A DNA stretch of 64,000 nt from Desulfitobacterium chlororespirans DSM 11544 (GCF_900143285.1 NZ_FRDN01000006.1:1-64000), one strand, 5' to 3'; shown: positions 32,910 to 42,314, counted from the first letter of the stretch. A program made the numbers and translations. The notes: generated from the sequence alone by a model not told the origin.

Positions 32910-35450
32910 CTATAAAATTATCCGTTGGGGCCAGTTGACATCGAGGGCAAGGGGCTTATCGTATTTCTCCACCTTCACATTGCAGGAGTTGTAACCGGTG
33001 TGGCCTTGCCCTGTGGCAATCGGCCCGTTGAGAATTCCGGTACAGCCTGCTTTATCCACGCCATTGCCTTCATCCATATCAATCCAAGCCCCTTCCCCAA
33101 GGGATACGACACCGGGGGTAATGGTTTCGGTGACATAGACAGGACGAATGACAGAACCATGCTGGCTGGTCACTCTGACAATATCGCCGGTTTTGATTCC
33201 CAATTCAGCGGCATCCTGAGCACTCAGGCGGCATTCCTGGTTGAAAGCCTCTCTTAGCCAGGTTACATTATCCAGGGTTGAGTGGGATCTTCTGAAGTAA
33301 TGAATCGTGATCAATTGGAAGGGATAGCCGTTCTTCTGGCCATCTTCGTAACCTTCCACAGACGGTTCATATTTAGGAATCGGGGATTTGCTGGTAAAGC
33401 CCACCTTTTCGATATTGTCCGCCAAAGACTTGCAGTAAATTTCAAACTTGCCGCTGGGAGTATTCACTTTATGATTGGCAGGATCGGCGACAAAATCTTC
33501 AAAGCTGGTAAATTCCAACTTATCTCCTTTGTGACGAGGAACTTGATAAATGCCCTTTTCCTTAAATTCCTGGTAAGTGATGCGGCCGGTTTGCGGTTCG
33601 CCCTCTGCACCTAAGGCCTTGATGTCTTCAGCCGTTAGGGTGAGCAGTTTTTCATATCCTGAACCGTCTTCTTTGATGACTTCAGCCCCTGCCAACTGAT
33701 TGTAAAGTTGCTGTCCATCAGATACGGGGCAAACTTTCATCGGATCAATGCCCAGTCGTTTTCCGATCTCCTTGACGATCCACAGATCATCCTTAGCTTC
33801 ATACTGGGGCTCGACAATTTGGCGATAATGGATGAGGATTTCCCGGTTGCCTGTCAAAAGTCCGCCCAGCCGTTCCCATTCGGAGGTCACAGGAAGCACT
33901 AGATCGGCATATTGAGCGTCAGCTGTTAAAAACATGTTCTGAGCAACCACAAACTCAACTTTCCGGTAAGCTTCTATACCCTGGCTGGACCCTGCCCTTT
34001 GATTAAGATTATGACTGAACCAGGTCCAGATCATCTGGATGTTGATGTCCCTGATTTCTCCTTTTTGCTTGATGTATTTGCCATTAAGAATGGCGTCATA
34101 CATTTCGCCGCTATTGATACTGTCATCAATCGGATTGACTATTTTCGGCATGCCGTTGCCGCCTGCTTTAACCAAAGCCGGTCCGGCGTTTGTAGCGGAA
34201 TTATGCATATTCGGGCTGACACCGGCGCCGGGAATACCCACATTTCCTACCATATAGGCTAAGGTCATCATGGCATGAGGCAAATGCTCGCCATTATTGA
34301 TCCGAGCCGGGGCTCCACCGGAAATAATTGCTGCCGGCTTCGTGGTTGCGTACTCCTGAGCAAATTCGGCAATCTTGACAGCAGAAATACCACAGATTTC
34401 GGCAGCCCACTCCGGGGTCTTGGGCGTATTGTCATAGGTTCCCAGAACATAATCTTTGAAATTATCTTGCGGATCGGCACCTTCCGGCAGATGATCGGCA
34501 TCAAAGCCAATCGTGCAGTTATCCAGGAAATTTTGGTCAAGCAGATTATTTTTAATGATGTAGTAGGCCATACCTAAGATCAAGGCTGTGTCTGTCGCCG
34601 GACGGATCGGAATCCACTGATCAGCCAAAGCTCTTGCCGATTCAGTGTAGATGGGATCAATCACGATAAATTTAACTCCAGCCTTTTTCGCTTGCATATA
34701 ATTATAAGTCGGCAAGCCCTGGCTGGATTGAGCGGGATTAGCTCCCCAGAGAATGATCAGCTTGGACTCTCGCAAACGGAAACGATCGTTGCCATCGCTG
34801 GCTCCATTGTGAGGCTGGCCGGTAACCTTGGAATAAACTGTGGGCCATGATCCCCAGGACACACTTCCCCAACGGGCCGTATAGCCGCCAAAAGCGCTGA
34901 GCAGACGGGGCACGGCTTGCATACTGTCAGAGCCGCCCACCGGTGCAAAAAAGGTGCGGTTGCCATAGGCATCCTTAATCCGCGTTAATTCAGAAGCCAT
35001 AATATCCAGGGCTTCATCCCAAGAGATGCGCACCCATTCGTCTTGGCCGCGCAGTTCTTTGTTGCCGCCCCCTGGCGCCCAGTTTTTGCGTTTCATGGGG
35101 TATTTGAGACGATCGGCGCCCATCACCATTTTGCGGTGAGAACGGCCGCGGGCACAGCCTCTTTGCTGAGGGAAGTCCGGACTATCTTCATGGGTATCGT
35201 CCGTTTTTTGACGAACAACCACTCCATCCACCACTAAAGCTTTGTTCAGACAGCGTCCGCCACAGTTATGCCAGCAAGCCGCCGTAATCCATTGGCCCTC
35301 ATTGCCGCCAGCCGTTGCGTCAACTCCGGCATTGGTAAGTGTGGAACTACAGCCGGGTAAAGCCAAGCCGGCAGCGCCGATGGCACTGGCTTTTAGAAAA
35401 TTCCTGCGATTTATTTGTTTATTAATAATACCTTCAAGAATATTTCCCAT
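32910..35450 (-). CDS. Molybdopterin oxidoreductase catalytic subunit (DMSO reductase family), operon B
   Basis: An 846-residue Tat-exported enzyme. Signal INRRNFLKAS ending in LPGC; Fe-S motif CWHNCGGRC plus RGCARGRS; DEWVRISWDEALDIMA; Mo-ligand region TARWGSVSWGSW with the expected Ser. The ATG at 35450 is preferred over 35480 because AAAGGAGG lies just upstream and the N-terminus (MGNILEGI) then matches operon C. Substrate unknown; DMSO, TMAO, sulfur, arsenate or selenate compounds are all reduced by relatives, and the Ser ligand favours the DMSO/TMAO side. Confidence 0.9.
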   Translation of the reverse strand: MGNILEGIINKQINRRNFLKASAIGAAGLALPGCSSTLTNAGVDATAGGNEGQWITAACWHNCGGRCLNKALVVDGVVVRQKTDDTHEDSPDFPQQRGCARGRSHRKMVMGADRLKYPMKRKNWAPGGGNKELRGQDEWVRISWDEALDIMASELTRIKDAYGNRTFFAPVGGSDSMQAVPRLLSAFGGYTARWGSVSWGSWPTVYSKVTGQPHNGASDGNDRFRLRESKLIILWGANPAQSSQGLPTYNYMQAKKAGVKFIVIDPIYTESARALADQWIPIRPATDTALILGMAYYIIKNNLLDQNFLDNCTIGFDADHLPEGADPQDNFKDYVLGTYDNTPKTPEWAAEICGISAVKIAEFAQEYATTKPAAIISGGAPARINNGEHLPHAMMTLAYMVGNVGIPGAGVSPNMHNSATNAGPALVKAGGNGMPKIVNPIDDSINSGEMYDAILNGKYIKQKGEIRDINIQMIWTWFSHNLNQRAGSSQGIEAYRKVEFVVAQNMFLTADAQYADLVLPVTSEWERLGGLLTGNREILIHYRQIVEPQYEAKDDLWIVKEIGKRLGIDPMKVCPVSDGQQLYNQLAGAEVIKEDGSGYEKLLTLTAEDIKALGAEGEPQTGRITYQEFKEKGIYQVPRHKGDKLEFTSFEDFVADPANHKVNTPSGKFEIYCKSLADNIEKVGFTSKSPIPKYEPSVEGYEDGQKNGYPFQLITIHYFRRSHSTLDNVTWLREAFNQECRLSAQDAAELGIKTGDIVRVTSQHGSVIRPVYVTETITPGVVSLGEGAWIDMDEGNGVDKAGCTGILNGPIATGQGHTGYNSCNVKVEKYDKPLALDVNWPQRIIL

Positions 35451-35509
35451 TTTTCTTCCTCCTTTTCTCTGTTTCAACAATCAAGGCACTTAACCTTTTG
35501 TGTAAAGTC

Positions 35510-35570
35510 TAACAAATCAATCTTAATAATTCTATTTCTAAAAAATTAGTAATTATTAATTTTCGTTAAT
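35510..35570 (-). promoter_or_regulatory. Shared regulatory region, operon B
   Basis: TTAAC-GAAA-ATTAA (35569-35556), AATAGAATT (35536-35528), then 10 bases to ATTTGTTA (35517-35510), in the same order as in operons A and C. Confidence 0.6.
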
Positions 35571-35577
35571 AAAATAA

Positions 35578-35620
35578 GCCTGCCTGCCGACGTTTATACC
35601 CGTAAACGTCGGCGGCAGGC
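35578..35620 (-). terminator. Long GC-rich hairpin after operon C
   Basis: GCCTGC...GCCGACGTTTA / TAAACGTCGGCGGCAGGC, about 18 bp of stem with a short loop. T-rich on the minus-strand exit side. Confidence 0.65.
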
Positions 35621-35660
35621 CCCTTTGGCACTTATCGTTGCCATGGTTTCCAAAAAGTAA

Positions 35661-36497
35661 TTAAGTCAGCCCTACTCCGGATACCACCATGGCGGCGTAG
35701 AATACATATCTTCCCACCACCTGGCCGACCAGAATCAACACTGCGCCGCCGGCAACAGCACCGGATACGGATTTGCTCAGTTCATCCTTGGCCAGCCAAA
35801 GCACCAACCCGGCTCCGGCAAGAATGAACAGCCATTTGATGGCCACGGCCGTTTTCAGACTGCCGAGAATCATCAGACTGGCTTGGAGAGCGGTACCGCT
35901 GCCGGCCACCCCTAAAGAGATGAAGTAAGGGACGACCACCGCTACCTGAACAGCTACCACGGCTGCCACGGTCAAAGCCACGATTTTTTTCATTTTTCCC
36001 GCTTCCTTCAGGCTCAGCACCAGGAAGAGCATGGCTCCCATGGATAGGGCGGCGGCCAAGAACTCGATGGTGGTGGCGGCGCTTTGCCACACCGGCACAC
36101 TGGCCGAGCTGTAAATCTTGGCCATGGCAAAGACATCGATCAGACCCACCAAAGCCGCCCCTGCGGATAAGCCGGTGACGGCTCCGGCGGCTTGAGGTTT
36201 AACATAAAGGAGTACAGCCGCCACAACGGTTAACCCCACGAAAATCGCCGTAAACCAAATCTCACGGCTGAGCCAGGAGCTCCCGAATTGAAACAGAGCA
36301 TTCATGGCGCTTAAAGGGCGTCCCAAGTGCAGCAGCGAGGCCAGCATACCGATGATCCCCAGGCCTGTCGCCGTAAGCACAGCGTTTTTGAATACCCCTT
36401 CTTTGTTCATGAGCCGGCCGATGGCCACAAAGACCATGATGCCTACGGCGGCTTGGATACAGATGGAGAACACGGTCAAAGCAAAATGTTCACCCAT
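35661..36497 (-). CDS. DmsC-type membrane anchor, operon C
   Basis: A 278-residue polytopic anchor differing from the operon B anchor at only a handful of positions, in contrast to the clearly diverged catalytic subunits. Recent duplication or gene conversion between the two anchors is likely. Three bases after the Fe-S gene; ends in VVSGVGLT like both others. Confidence 0.9.
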   Translation of the reverse strand: MGEHFALTVFSICIQAAVGIMVFVAIGRLMNKEGVFKNAVLTATGLGIIGMLASLLHLGRPLSAMNALFQFGSSWLSREIWFTAIFVGLTVVAAVLLYVKPQAAGAVTGLSAGAALVGLIDVFAMAKIYSSASVPVWQSAATTIEFLAAALSMGAMLFLVLSLKEAGKMKKIVALTVAAVVAVQVAVVVPYFISLGVAGSGTALQASLMILGSLKTAVAIKWLFILAGAGLVLWLAKDELSKSVSGAVAGGAVLILVGQVVGRYVFYAAMVVSGVGLT

Positions 36498-36500
36498 GGA

Positions 36501-37079
36501 TTACACCCCCACTTTCTTATAATCAGGCTTCAGGGCCTCATCTTTGGGTTGGATCAGAAGGGAAGGATTGGTTTGGGACGCCGCCGGCAGAATGGGTAAC
36601 TCCTGGACCAGATCCGCTCCGTATTCCCCTTTTAATTGGTCTAAATCGCCGAATTTCAAGCAGCGCATAATACAGGCATCCACACAAACGGGGTTTTGCC
36701 CGGCATCTCTTAATTCCTTACAGGAGTCACACTTTCCGACCACACTTTTATCTTCAAAGTAATGAGGGACACTATAGGGGCAGTTCCACACACAATATTT
36801 GCAGCCGATACATAGTTCCTGATCATGCTGAACCGTACCATCGGCAGCAACGTGCATGGCCCCTGTCGGACAACCTTTGACACATTTAGTATCTGCACAA
36901 TGATTGCATCCCATGGAGAGGTAATAGCCCCCCACCTTGGGATAGATGCCCCCTTCAAATTCATAGACTCTGCGGAACAGCTCCCCTACTTTAAGGTCAT
37001 TTCTGTCTTTGCAGGCGATTTGGCAGGCCTTGCATCCCATACAAGTGGTCATATCATAATAAAATCCTAATTGTCCCAT
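36501..37079 (-). CDS. DmsB-type four-cluster Fe-S subunit, operon C
   Basis: A 192-residue subunit with CMGCKACQIAC, CNHCADTKCVKGC, CIGCKYCVWNC and CDSCKELRDAGQNPVCVDAC. All ligands for four [4Fe-4S] clusters are kept. Lies 13 bp after the catalytic subunit gene. Confidence 0.93.
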   Translation of the reverse strand: MGQLGFYYDMTTCMGCKACQIACKDRNDLKVGELFRRVYEFEGGIYPKVGGYYLSMGCNHCADTKCVKGCPTGAMHVAADGTVQHDQELCIGCKYCVWNCPYSVPHYFEDKSVVGKCDSCKELRDAGQNPVCVDACIMRCLKFGDLDQLKGEYGADLVQELPILPAASQTNPSLLIQPKDEALKPDYKKVGV

Positions 37080-37092
37080 CAGGTGTCACCTC

Positions 37093-39702
37093 CTAAAATA
37101 TAATTCTTTGTTCCCACAAGGCATCCGGTTTTAAGGGTTCCCCTGGGTATTTCTCAACCCGAACAATCGTTGTATTCCAAGGCTCTTCCCCTTGCCCGCT
37201 CAGGCGTGCTCCGCAGAGAGTATTGGTGGCACCTGCTTTATCAATGCCTTTTTCATCATCCATCTCTACCCAGGCACCTTCCCCTAAAGTCACCACACCC
37301 GGCATTAAGGCTTCAGAAAGGGTCAGAGGGCGAAGGCATTTGCCGTATTCACTCTCGATTAAAACCGTATCCCCATCTTTCAAACCAAGGGCTTCTCCAT
37401 CTCTGGTGTTCATCACAAAGTCCTGGGGATAGGCCTCTCTCAGCTGGGGAATGTTATCGAACACTGAATGGGAGCGTCTTCCGTAGTGGATGGTCACCAG
37501 CTGGAAGGGGTAATGGCCCTTCCTTTTGCCCTGCCAATCTTCAAAAGTATCTTCATAGCCGTCTAAGGGCGGCTCATACATGGCGATGGGCGGGACTGTG
37601 GTCAAACCATAGGACGCTATCTTATCGGAGAGGGCCTGGCTGTGGATTTCCAGTTTGCCGCTCTTGGTTGTCAGGGGATTAGCGGCAGGATCTTTGACAA
37701 AGTCTTCCCCTTGAATCACCGTTAAGTTATCCCCGGCCGTCCTCTTCACTTGATAAACACCCTGCTCCATCAGGTCCGGCAAGGCAATCTTTCCTTGCTG
37801 GGGTTTGCCCTGGACGCCCCATGCCTGGATATCCTTTTCGGTAATGGTGATCAGGGTCTCGTAAGTCTTCCCGTCCCCGCCAATCACCTGGGCGCCGGCC
37901 AGGCTGTTAAAGAATTGCTGTTTCTCCGTGAGCGGGTAGATCTCATCCGGATTCAGTCCCAGGCGTTTGGCCAGTTCACGGTCTATCCATTCTTCAGTTT
38001 TTGCTTCATAAAGGGGTTCCGTCACTTTTTGATTAATAAAGATAGCCTCCGGATTGCCTTGATAGATCTTGCCTTCTTTTTCCCACTCCGTGGTTGTGGG
38101 GAGAACAATATCCGCATATTTGGAGATGCTGGAAAGAACAATATCATTGGTGACTACAAAATCCACTTTGCGGAAAGCCTCAATCCCCTTATTGATTCCG
38201 GAAGATTGATTAAGGAAGTTATAACCGCTGCCATCCCGGACCAGCCAAATCAGACGAATATCACAAGGAACTTTCCCTCTGCCGCCCGTTCCCGTATATT
38301 CACCCTTTAGGATGGCGTCATAGGTCTCGCAATAGGCCATGCCGTTGGCATCGGGGTTGGTGGGATTGGCCCACCGGTAACCGTCATAGGCTCCATAGGT
38401 GGCATCCGGGAACAAGGGGTTGACCACCGGCGGGAGGCCCCTGCCCCCGCCTTTGACAAGGGTTTGGCCCCCGTAGCCCTGGCTTGCCGCATAGTTCATC
38501 GTCCATACTCCGGCACCCGGCTTGCCTACGTTGCCGGTCATCCAGCCTACCGTCAGAAAGGCCTGACAGAATTGCTGACCCCGGTAAGTGCGGGCTGGCG
38601 CAAAAGATGAATTGAAAATCACCGGTTTGGTTGTGGCAACTTCTGTTGCAAACTCTCTGATCAGCTGAGGGTCGGTGCCGCAGATGGCCGAAGCCCATTC
38701 AGGTGTTTTGGGAACCCCGTCATAAGTGCCTAAAACATGATCCTTGAAATTCTCTTTCGGGTCTGCTCCCTCCGGCATATGATCCTGATCAAATCCCACG
38801 GTACATCGGTCAAGGAAATCCTGATCCTGCAGATTGTTTTCAATCATGTGATAGGCCATGCCCAGGAGCAGTGCCGTATCCGTGCCCGGCCGGCAAGGGA
38901 TGTGTTTATCGGCTAAGGTCTTTACTGAAGGGGATACCAGGGGATCGACAAAAATGAACTTTGCTCCCGCTTTTTTAGCCTGCAGCAGGTTGTAGGTGGG
39001 ATTCCCCAGATTGGAGCGGGCGGGATTAGCCCCCCACATGACGATCAGTTTCGCATTTCTCCAGTCCGGTCTGTCGTTGGCCTTCCAGGAGAAGAAGCCG
39101 GTCATGCATTCCTGAACCACACCCCAGGCGCCTGATGAAGAGGAGCCCCATCTTACCAGGCCTCCGCCGTAGAAATTCAGCAGTCTGCTGGTGCCCAGAA
39201 TGGATTTATTGCCATGACCTTCCTTAATCCGCTTTAACTCAGCAGCCACAGAATCCAGGGCTTCATCCCAAGAAATCCGTACCCATTCGTCCTTGCCCCG
39301 CAATTCCTTATCCCCGCCGCCAGGCTCCCAATGCTTGCGCTTCATCGGATATTTGATCCGATCCGCTCCAAACACCTGATGTCTTTGGGAACGCCCCCGG
39401 TGACAACCTCTTTGCTGGGGATAATCAGGGGAATCGGGATGGGTATCATCAGTTTTTTGTCTGAGGACAACCCCATCTACTACATAGGCTTTGTTCAGAC
39501 ATCGTCCCCCACAGTTATGCCAACAACCGGCGGTAATCCACTGACCCTCATTGTTGACGATGGCGGCGTCGGCTCCGGCTTTGGTCAGCGTGTTGCTGCT
39601 GCAACCCGGCAACGCCAAACTGGCTGCGCCAAGAGCACTGGCTTTTAGAAAGTTTCTGCGGTTGATTTTCCGGTTGACAATACCTTCAAGAATGTTTCCC
39701 AT
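37093..39702 (-). CDS. Molybdopterin oxidoreductase catalytic subunit (DMSO reductase family), operon C
   Basis: An 869-residue Tat-exported enzyme: signal INRRNFLKAS with LPGC, Fe-S motif CWHNCGGRC plus RGCHRGRS, DEWVRISWDEALDSVA, Mo-ligand region LVRWGSSSSGAW. Starts at an ATG behind AAGGAGGAAGGTG. Compared with A and B it has extra residues around the mid-protein segment DATYGAYDGYRWANPTNPDANG. First gene of operon C, with the shared elements at 39797-39857 upstream. Confidence 0.9.
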   Translation of the reverse strand: MGNILEGIVNRKINRRNFLKASALGAASLALPGCSSNTLTKAGADAAIVNNEGQWITAGCWHNCGGRCLNKAYVVDGVVLRQKTDDTHPDSPDYPQQRGCHRGRSQRHQVFGADRIKYPMKRKHWEPGGGDKELRGKDEWVRISWDEALDSVAAELKRIKEGHGNKSILGTSRLLNFYGGGLVRWGSSSSGAWGVVQECMTGFFSWKANDRPDWRNAKLIVMWGANPARSNLGNPTYNLLQAKKAGAKFIFVDPLVSPSVKTLADKHIPCRPGTDTALLLGMAYHMIENNLQDQDFLDRCTVGFDQDHMPEGADPKENFKDHVLGTYDGVPKTPEWASAICGTDPQLIREFATEVATTKPVIFNSSFAPARTYRGQQFCQAFLTVGWMTGNVGKPGAGVWTMNYAASQGYGGQTLVKGGGRGLPPVVNPLFPDATYGAYDGYRWANPTNPDANGMAYCETYDAILKGEYTGTGGRGKVPCDIRLIWLVRDGSGYNFLNQSSGINKGIEAFRKVDFVVTNDIVLSSISKYADIVLPTTTEWEKEGKIYQGNPEAIFINQKVTEPLYEAKTEEWIDRELAKRLGLNPDEIYPLTEKQQFFNSLAGAQVIGGDGKTYETLITITEKDIQAWGVQGKPQQGKIALPDLMEQGVYQVKRTAGDNLTVIQGEDFVKDPAANPLTTKSGKLEIHSQALSDKIASYGLTTVPPIAMYEPPLDGYEDTFEDWQGKRKGHYPFQLVTIHYGRRSHSVFDNIPQLREAYPQDFVMNTRDGEALGLKDGDTVLIESEYGKCLRPLTLSEALMPGVVTLGEGAWVEMDDEKGIDKAGATNTLCGARLSGQGEEPWNTTIVRVEKYPGEPLKPDALWEQRIIF

Positions 39703-39796
39703 ACAGCACCTTCCTCCTTACTTTCATACCAAGTGTTCAGTGTTATAAGTCCAGAGCAGCTTCATAAAAAACACCTGTTAACCTTTGTGTAAATTT

Positions 39797-39857
39797 TAAC
39801 AAATAAATTATCTGAATTCTATTGCTAAATAATAATGAATTATTAATTTTTGTTAAT
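39797..39857 (-). promoter_or_regulatory. Shared regulatory region, operon C
   Basis: TTAAC-AAAA-ATTAA (39856-39843), AATAGAATT (39823-39815), 10 bases, then ATTTGTTA (39804-39797). Confidence 0.6.
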
Positions 39858-39929
39858 ATTATCTTTATTTTCTATAGGAAAGATCTTTTAAAATCAATAA
39901 AAGGCTGCCGGGGGTATTTAAAGAAAACC

Positions 39930-40010
39930 CGGCTTCGCCGAGCTTTATAGTTTTACACCCCACACAAAAGGCGAAGCCGCTGGTTGCCCTTATACTTTCT
40001 GATAGTGTAA
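39930..40010. repeat. Dispersed hairpin repeat, copy 1
   Basis: CGGCTTCGCC (39930-39939) pairs with GGCGAAGCCG (39970-39979), followed by TGGTTGCCCTTAT and TTTCTGATAGTG. A diverged copy with the same GGCGAAGCCG, GGTTGC-CTTAT and TTTCTGA-AGTG blocks lies at 50572-50694. Confidence 0.5.
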
Positions 40011-40011
40011 A

Positions 40012-40045
40012 GAAAAACACTCGCGTCCCGGGGACACGAGTGCTC
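40012..40045 (-). terminator. Terminator after the UbiB reading frame and its extension
   Basis: CACTCG-C-GTCCC / GGGAC-A-CGAGTG stem; on the minus strand it is followed by TTTTTCTTT. It lies beyond the extension (ending 40073), so the extension is within the transcript. Confidence 0.7.
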
Positions 40046-40072
40046 AGCATCTTTATGCATTTTTCTGCGTGA

Positions 40073-40291
40073 CTAGGGGTGAAAGCGAGGTTTCTTGAAT
40101 CCTGTGGCTGAGGCATTGCGCATCGTTCGGCTGCCGCTCTCTCCTCGCCGGGCCTTGACTCTCCCGGCATTGCTTTTCAGGACAGAGAGGAAAGAAAGGG
40201 CCGCGCAGGCAATCAACCCGATGCCAATCTTAACATAGGGGCCTTCAAGCAGAATCGTGCCGGCAATTAAGAAACCACTGCTCAATATTGC
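40073..40291 (-). other. In-frame C-terminal extension of UbiB behind a UAG codon
   Basis: Directly after the TAG at 40294-40292 the same frame continues for 72 codons (AILSSGFLIAGTILLEGP, then VKIGIGLIACAALSFLSVL and a basic tail) to a second TAG at 40073. Two short hydrophobic helices at the C-terminus are the normal end of ABC1/UbiB proteins, so this looks like the missing membrane anchor. It could be made by UAG decoding (pyrrolysine), or separately from the TTG at 40285, which has no good ribosome binding site, or not at all. Confidence 0.7.
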
Positions 40292-41803
40292 CTAGACAAT
40301 GCGGTTTCCCTGTTCCCTCTGGCTCTGTAACAGGTTCTGTTCAAAACTCCGCGCGGGATGAAGCCTGATGCTGCCGCCTTCCAAGCCTGTGATCAAGTGA
40401 TTGATTCTTTCAGGCAGGCTCACCACATCAGTGAAGGTTTTCTTGGCCTGGTCAAGGATAAACTTTTGGGCAAAGCCTTGTGCTCCGTCTGCTTGCTCTT
40501 TTCCGGCCAGCAGCTCCTCCGCATAAGGGCGCAGGGTCTTAATCAGATCCAACCGGGGATTCAATCCTCCGCAGATTCCCACAATCGACAGCAGCGCCTT
40601 GCCCAGGAACAAGGTCCGGGCCGGAATCTGAAAGGGCTGGGAGTACATGAATTCCCTTAACTCCCAGAGAAATTCCTCGGAATTCACCTTTTTCAGGTCT
40701 TTCTCCGCAAAAATATTGGCTAGTATAAGCTTCAAGCCCTTGGCCAAGGTGCCCTTCTCCGCATGGGGGCGCAGGAAACCCAGGTTAGCAAACACCTCCA
40801 CCATCTGTTCCGTATCTTTTTTAAACAGGGCCATGACAAAGGAGATCAGCTCTTCCCGCATCCCTTCATCGATCCGCCCCACCATGCCAAAGTCCAGGAA
40901 TACCAGGGTGCCGTCTTCCTTGACCAGGAGATTCCCCGGATGGGGATCAGCATGGAAAAAGGCATCGCTGAGAAATTGCTGCACATAGGCTGTGATCAGG
41001 GTGTCGGCCAGCTTTACCCGGTCCAGCCCCGCCTTGTCCAGAGCGGCAAAATCATTGATCTTATGGCCTGTGATATACTCCATGGTCAGGACGCGCCGGG
41101 TGGTATATTCCCAGTACACCTTCGGCACGGCAATTCCCGGCTCTCCGGCAAAGTTCTCCCGAAACTGATCGGCATGACGGCCTTCTTTAAGATAATCCAA
41201 TTCATCCAGGGTGGTTTCTGTGAATTCAGCATAGATCTGCTCTAAGTCCACCGCAGCCCGGATTCGGGGATAGCGCTTGGCAAAGGTGACCACAAAGCTC
41301 AGGGCATCAAAATCGCTGCTGATGATCTCTTCAATACCGGGGCGTAAAATCTTAACCGCCACCTGGTCATGGCCTTTGATCTCGGCCATATGAACCTGTC
41401 CTAAAGAGGCTGAAGCGATGGGTTGCGGAGAAAAATTCAGGTAAATCTCCCCCAGCGGGCGGCTATATTCCTCCTCGATCCTCCTGATAATATCCGTCGT
41501 CTGCACAGGCTTCACGGCATCCTGGAGCGAGGCAAGCTCCCGGGTATATTCCTCAGGCAGGATATCCACCCGGGAACTGAAGAATTGTCCCAGCTTAATG
41601 AGCAATCCGCCCATCCCCATGGCTGTCTCGGCAAAGATCCGGGCTTGCTTTTGGTAGGCGGCTTTAAGTTGTTTCTGATAAGCTTCTTCCCCATAAAAAC
41701 GTCTTTTTTTACTCAGCCACCATAGTTGGAAGACAAACCGCAGGAACATGGTAATGATGACCCGGAACCGTTTATCTTTGAAAAACCTAATAATTATCGG
41801 CAT
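40292..41803 (-). CDS. ABC1/AarF/UbiB-family atypical kinase, ending at an in-frame UAG
   Basis: A 503-residue atypical kinase/ATPase associated with isoprenoid quinone or lipid metabolism. Family features: KxGQ motif GGLLIKLGQFFSSR, A-rich loop IASASLGQVHMA, VAVKILRPGI, catalytic FHADPHPGNLLV and metal-binding VFLDFGMVGR. The frame stops at TAG after GNRIV, but the usual C-terminal membrane helices follow in the same frame (40073-40291). Starts at ATG 41803. Confidence 0.9.
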   Translation of the reverse strand: MPIIIRFFKDKRFRVIITMFLRFVFQLWWLSKKRRFYGEEAYQKQLKAAYQKQARIFAETAMGMGGLLIKLGQFFSSRVDILPEEYTRELASLQDAVKPVQTTDIIRRIEEEYSRPLGEIYLNFSPQPIASASLGQVHMAEIKGHDQVAVKILRPGIEEIISSDFDALSFVVTFAKRYPRIRAAVDLEQIYAEFTETTLDELDYLKEGRHADQFRENFAGEPGIAVPKVYWEYTTRRVLTMEYITGHKINDFAALDKAGLDRVKLADTLITAYVQQFLSDAFFHADPHPGNLLVKEDGTLVFLDFGMVGRIDEGMREELISFVMALFKKDTEQMVEVFANLGFLRPHAEKGTLAKGLKLILANIFAEKDLKKVNSEEFLWELREFMYSQPFQIPARTLFLGKALLSIVGICGGLNPRLDLIKTLRPYAEELLAGKEQADGAQGFAQKFILDQAKKTFTDVVSLPERINHLITGLEGGSIRLHPARSFEQNLLQSQREQGNRIV

Positions 41804-41855
41804 GGATACCTCCCCGATCGTTTACTTCTATAACTACACTTTGGCCGCCCTGCAA

Positions 41856-41900
41856 TGTTCTACCCTATACTGTTCTACCTTATCCTGTTCTGCCTTATCC
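41856..41900. repeat. 15-bp tandem repeat, three copies
   Basis: TGTTCTACCCTATAC, TGTTCTACCTTATCC, TGTTCTGCCTTATCC in tandem between the UbiB start and the AbrB 3' end. Confidence 0.7.
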
Positions 41901-41915
41901 CTTGCCAGGCCTGCC

Positions 41916-42203
41916 TTATTCCTCCGGATCACCCTTCTTCTCCGGATCACCTTTCTTCTCCCTTTCTTGGGGGGGATCAGCAGTGAACATCTCCTCAAAG
42001 AACCGGCTCTTTCTGAAGATCATATCGGCGAAGCGGGTCATGACTTCCGATTTAAAAATAATGACGACCCCTTTGCGCTTATTGCCAAAGACGACCAGCT
42101 TCTCTCCCGCTTCAATCCCCAGCTCTTCTCTGGCTTCCGCAGGAATAACCACTTGTCCCCGCTCTCCCATCACTGTGGAGCCGTAAAACTTGCCATGATG
42201 CAT
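41916..42203 (-). CDS. AbrB/SpoVT-type DNA-binding protein with charged repeat tail
   Basis: A 95-residue protein with an N-terminal swapped-hairpin AbrB fold (GSTVMGERGQVVIPAEAREELGIEAGEKLVVFG), a linker helix, and a C-terminal tail with duplicated KKGDPE units. GGGAGG lies 10 bases before the ATG at 42203. Likely a transition-state type regulator or small DNA-binding protein; target unknown. Divergent from nothing: it is on the same strand as TelA upstream and UbiB downstream. Confidence 0.85.
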   Translation of the reverse strand: MHHGKFYGSTVMGERGQVVIPAEAREELGIEAGEKLVVFGNKRKGVVIIFKSEVMTRFADMIFRKSRFFEEMFTADPPQEREKKGDPEKKGDPEE

Positions 42204-42268
42204 TTTTCTCTTACCTCCCATTATCAGTATGATATATCATACTAATCATACTTGCAAATTAATTGATC

Positions 42269-42314
42269 AAAAAAGGCATTTCCCGCCCAGCCAGCGGAAA
42301 CATGCCTTTTCTTT
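42269..42314 (-). terminator. Terminator after telA
   Basis: AAAAGGCATGTTTCCGC / GCGGGAAATGCCTTTT hairpin with T run on the minus strand. Confidence 0.75.
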
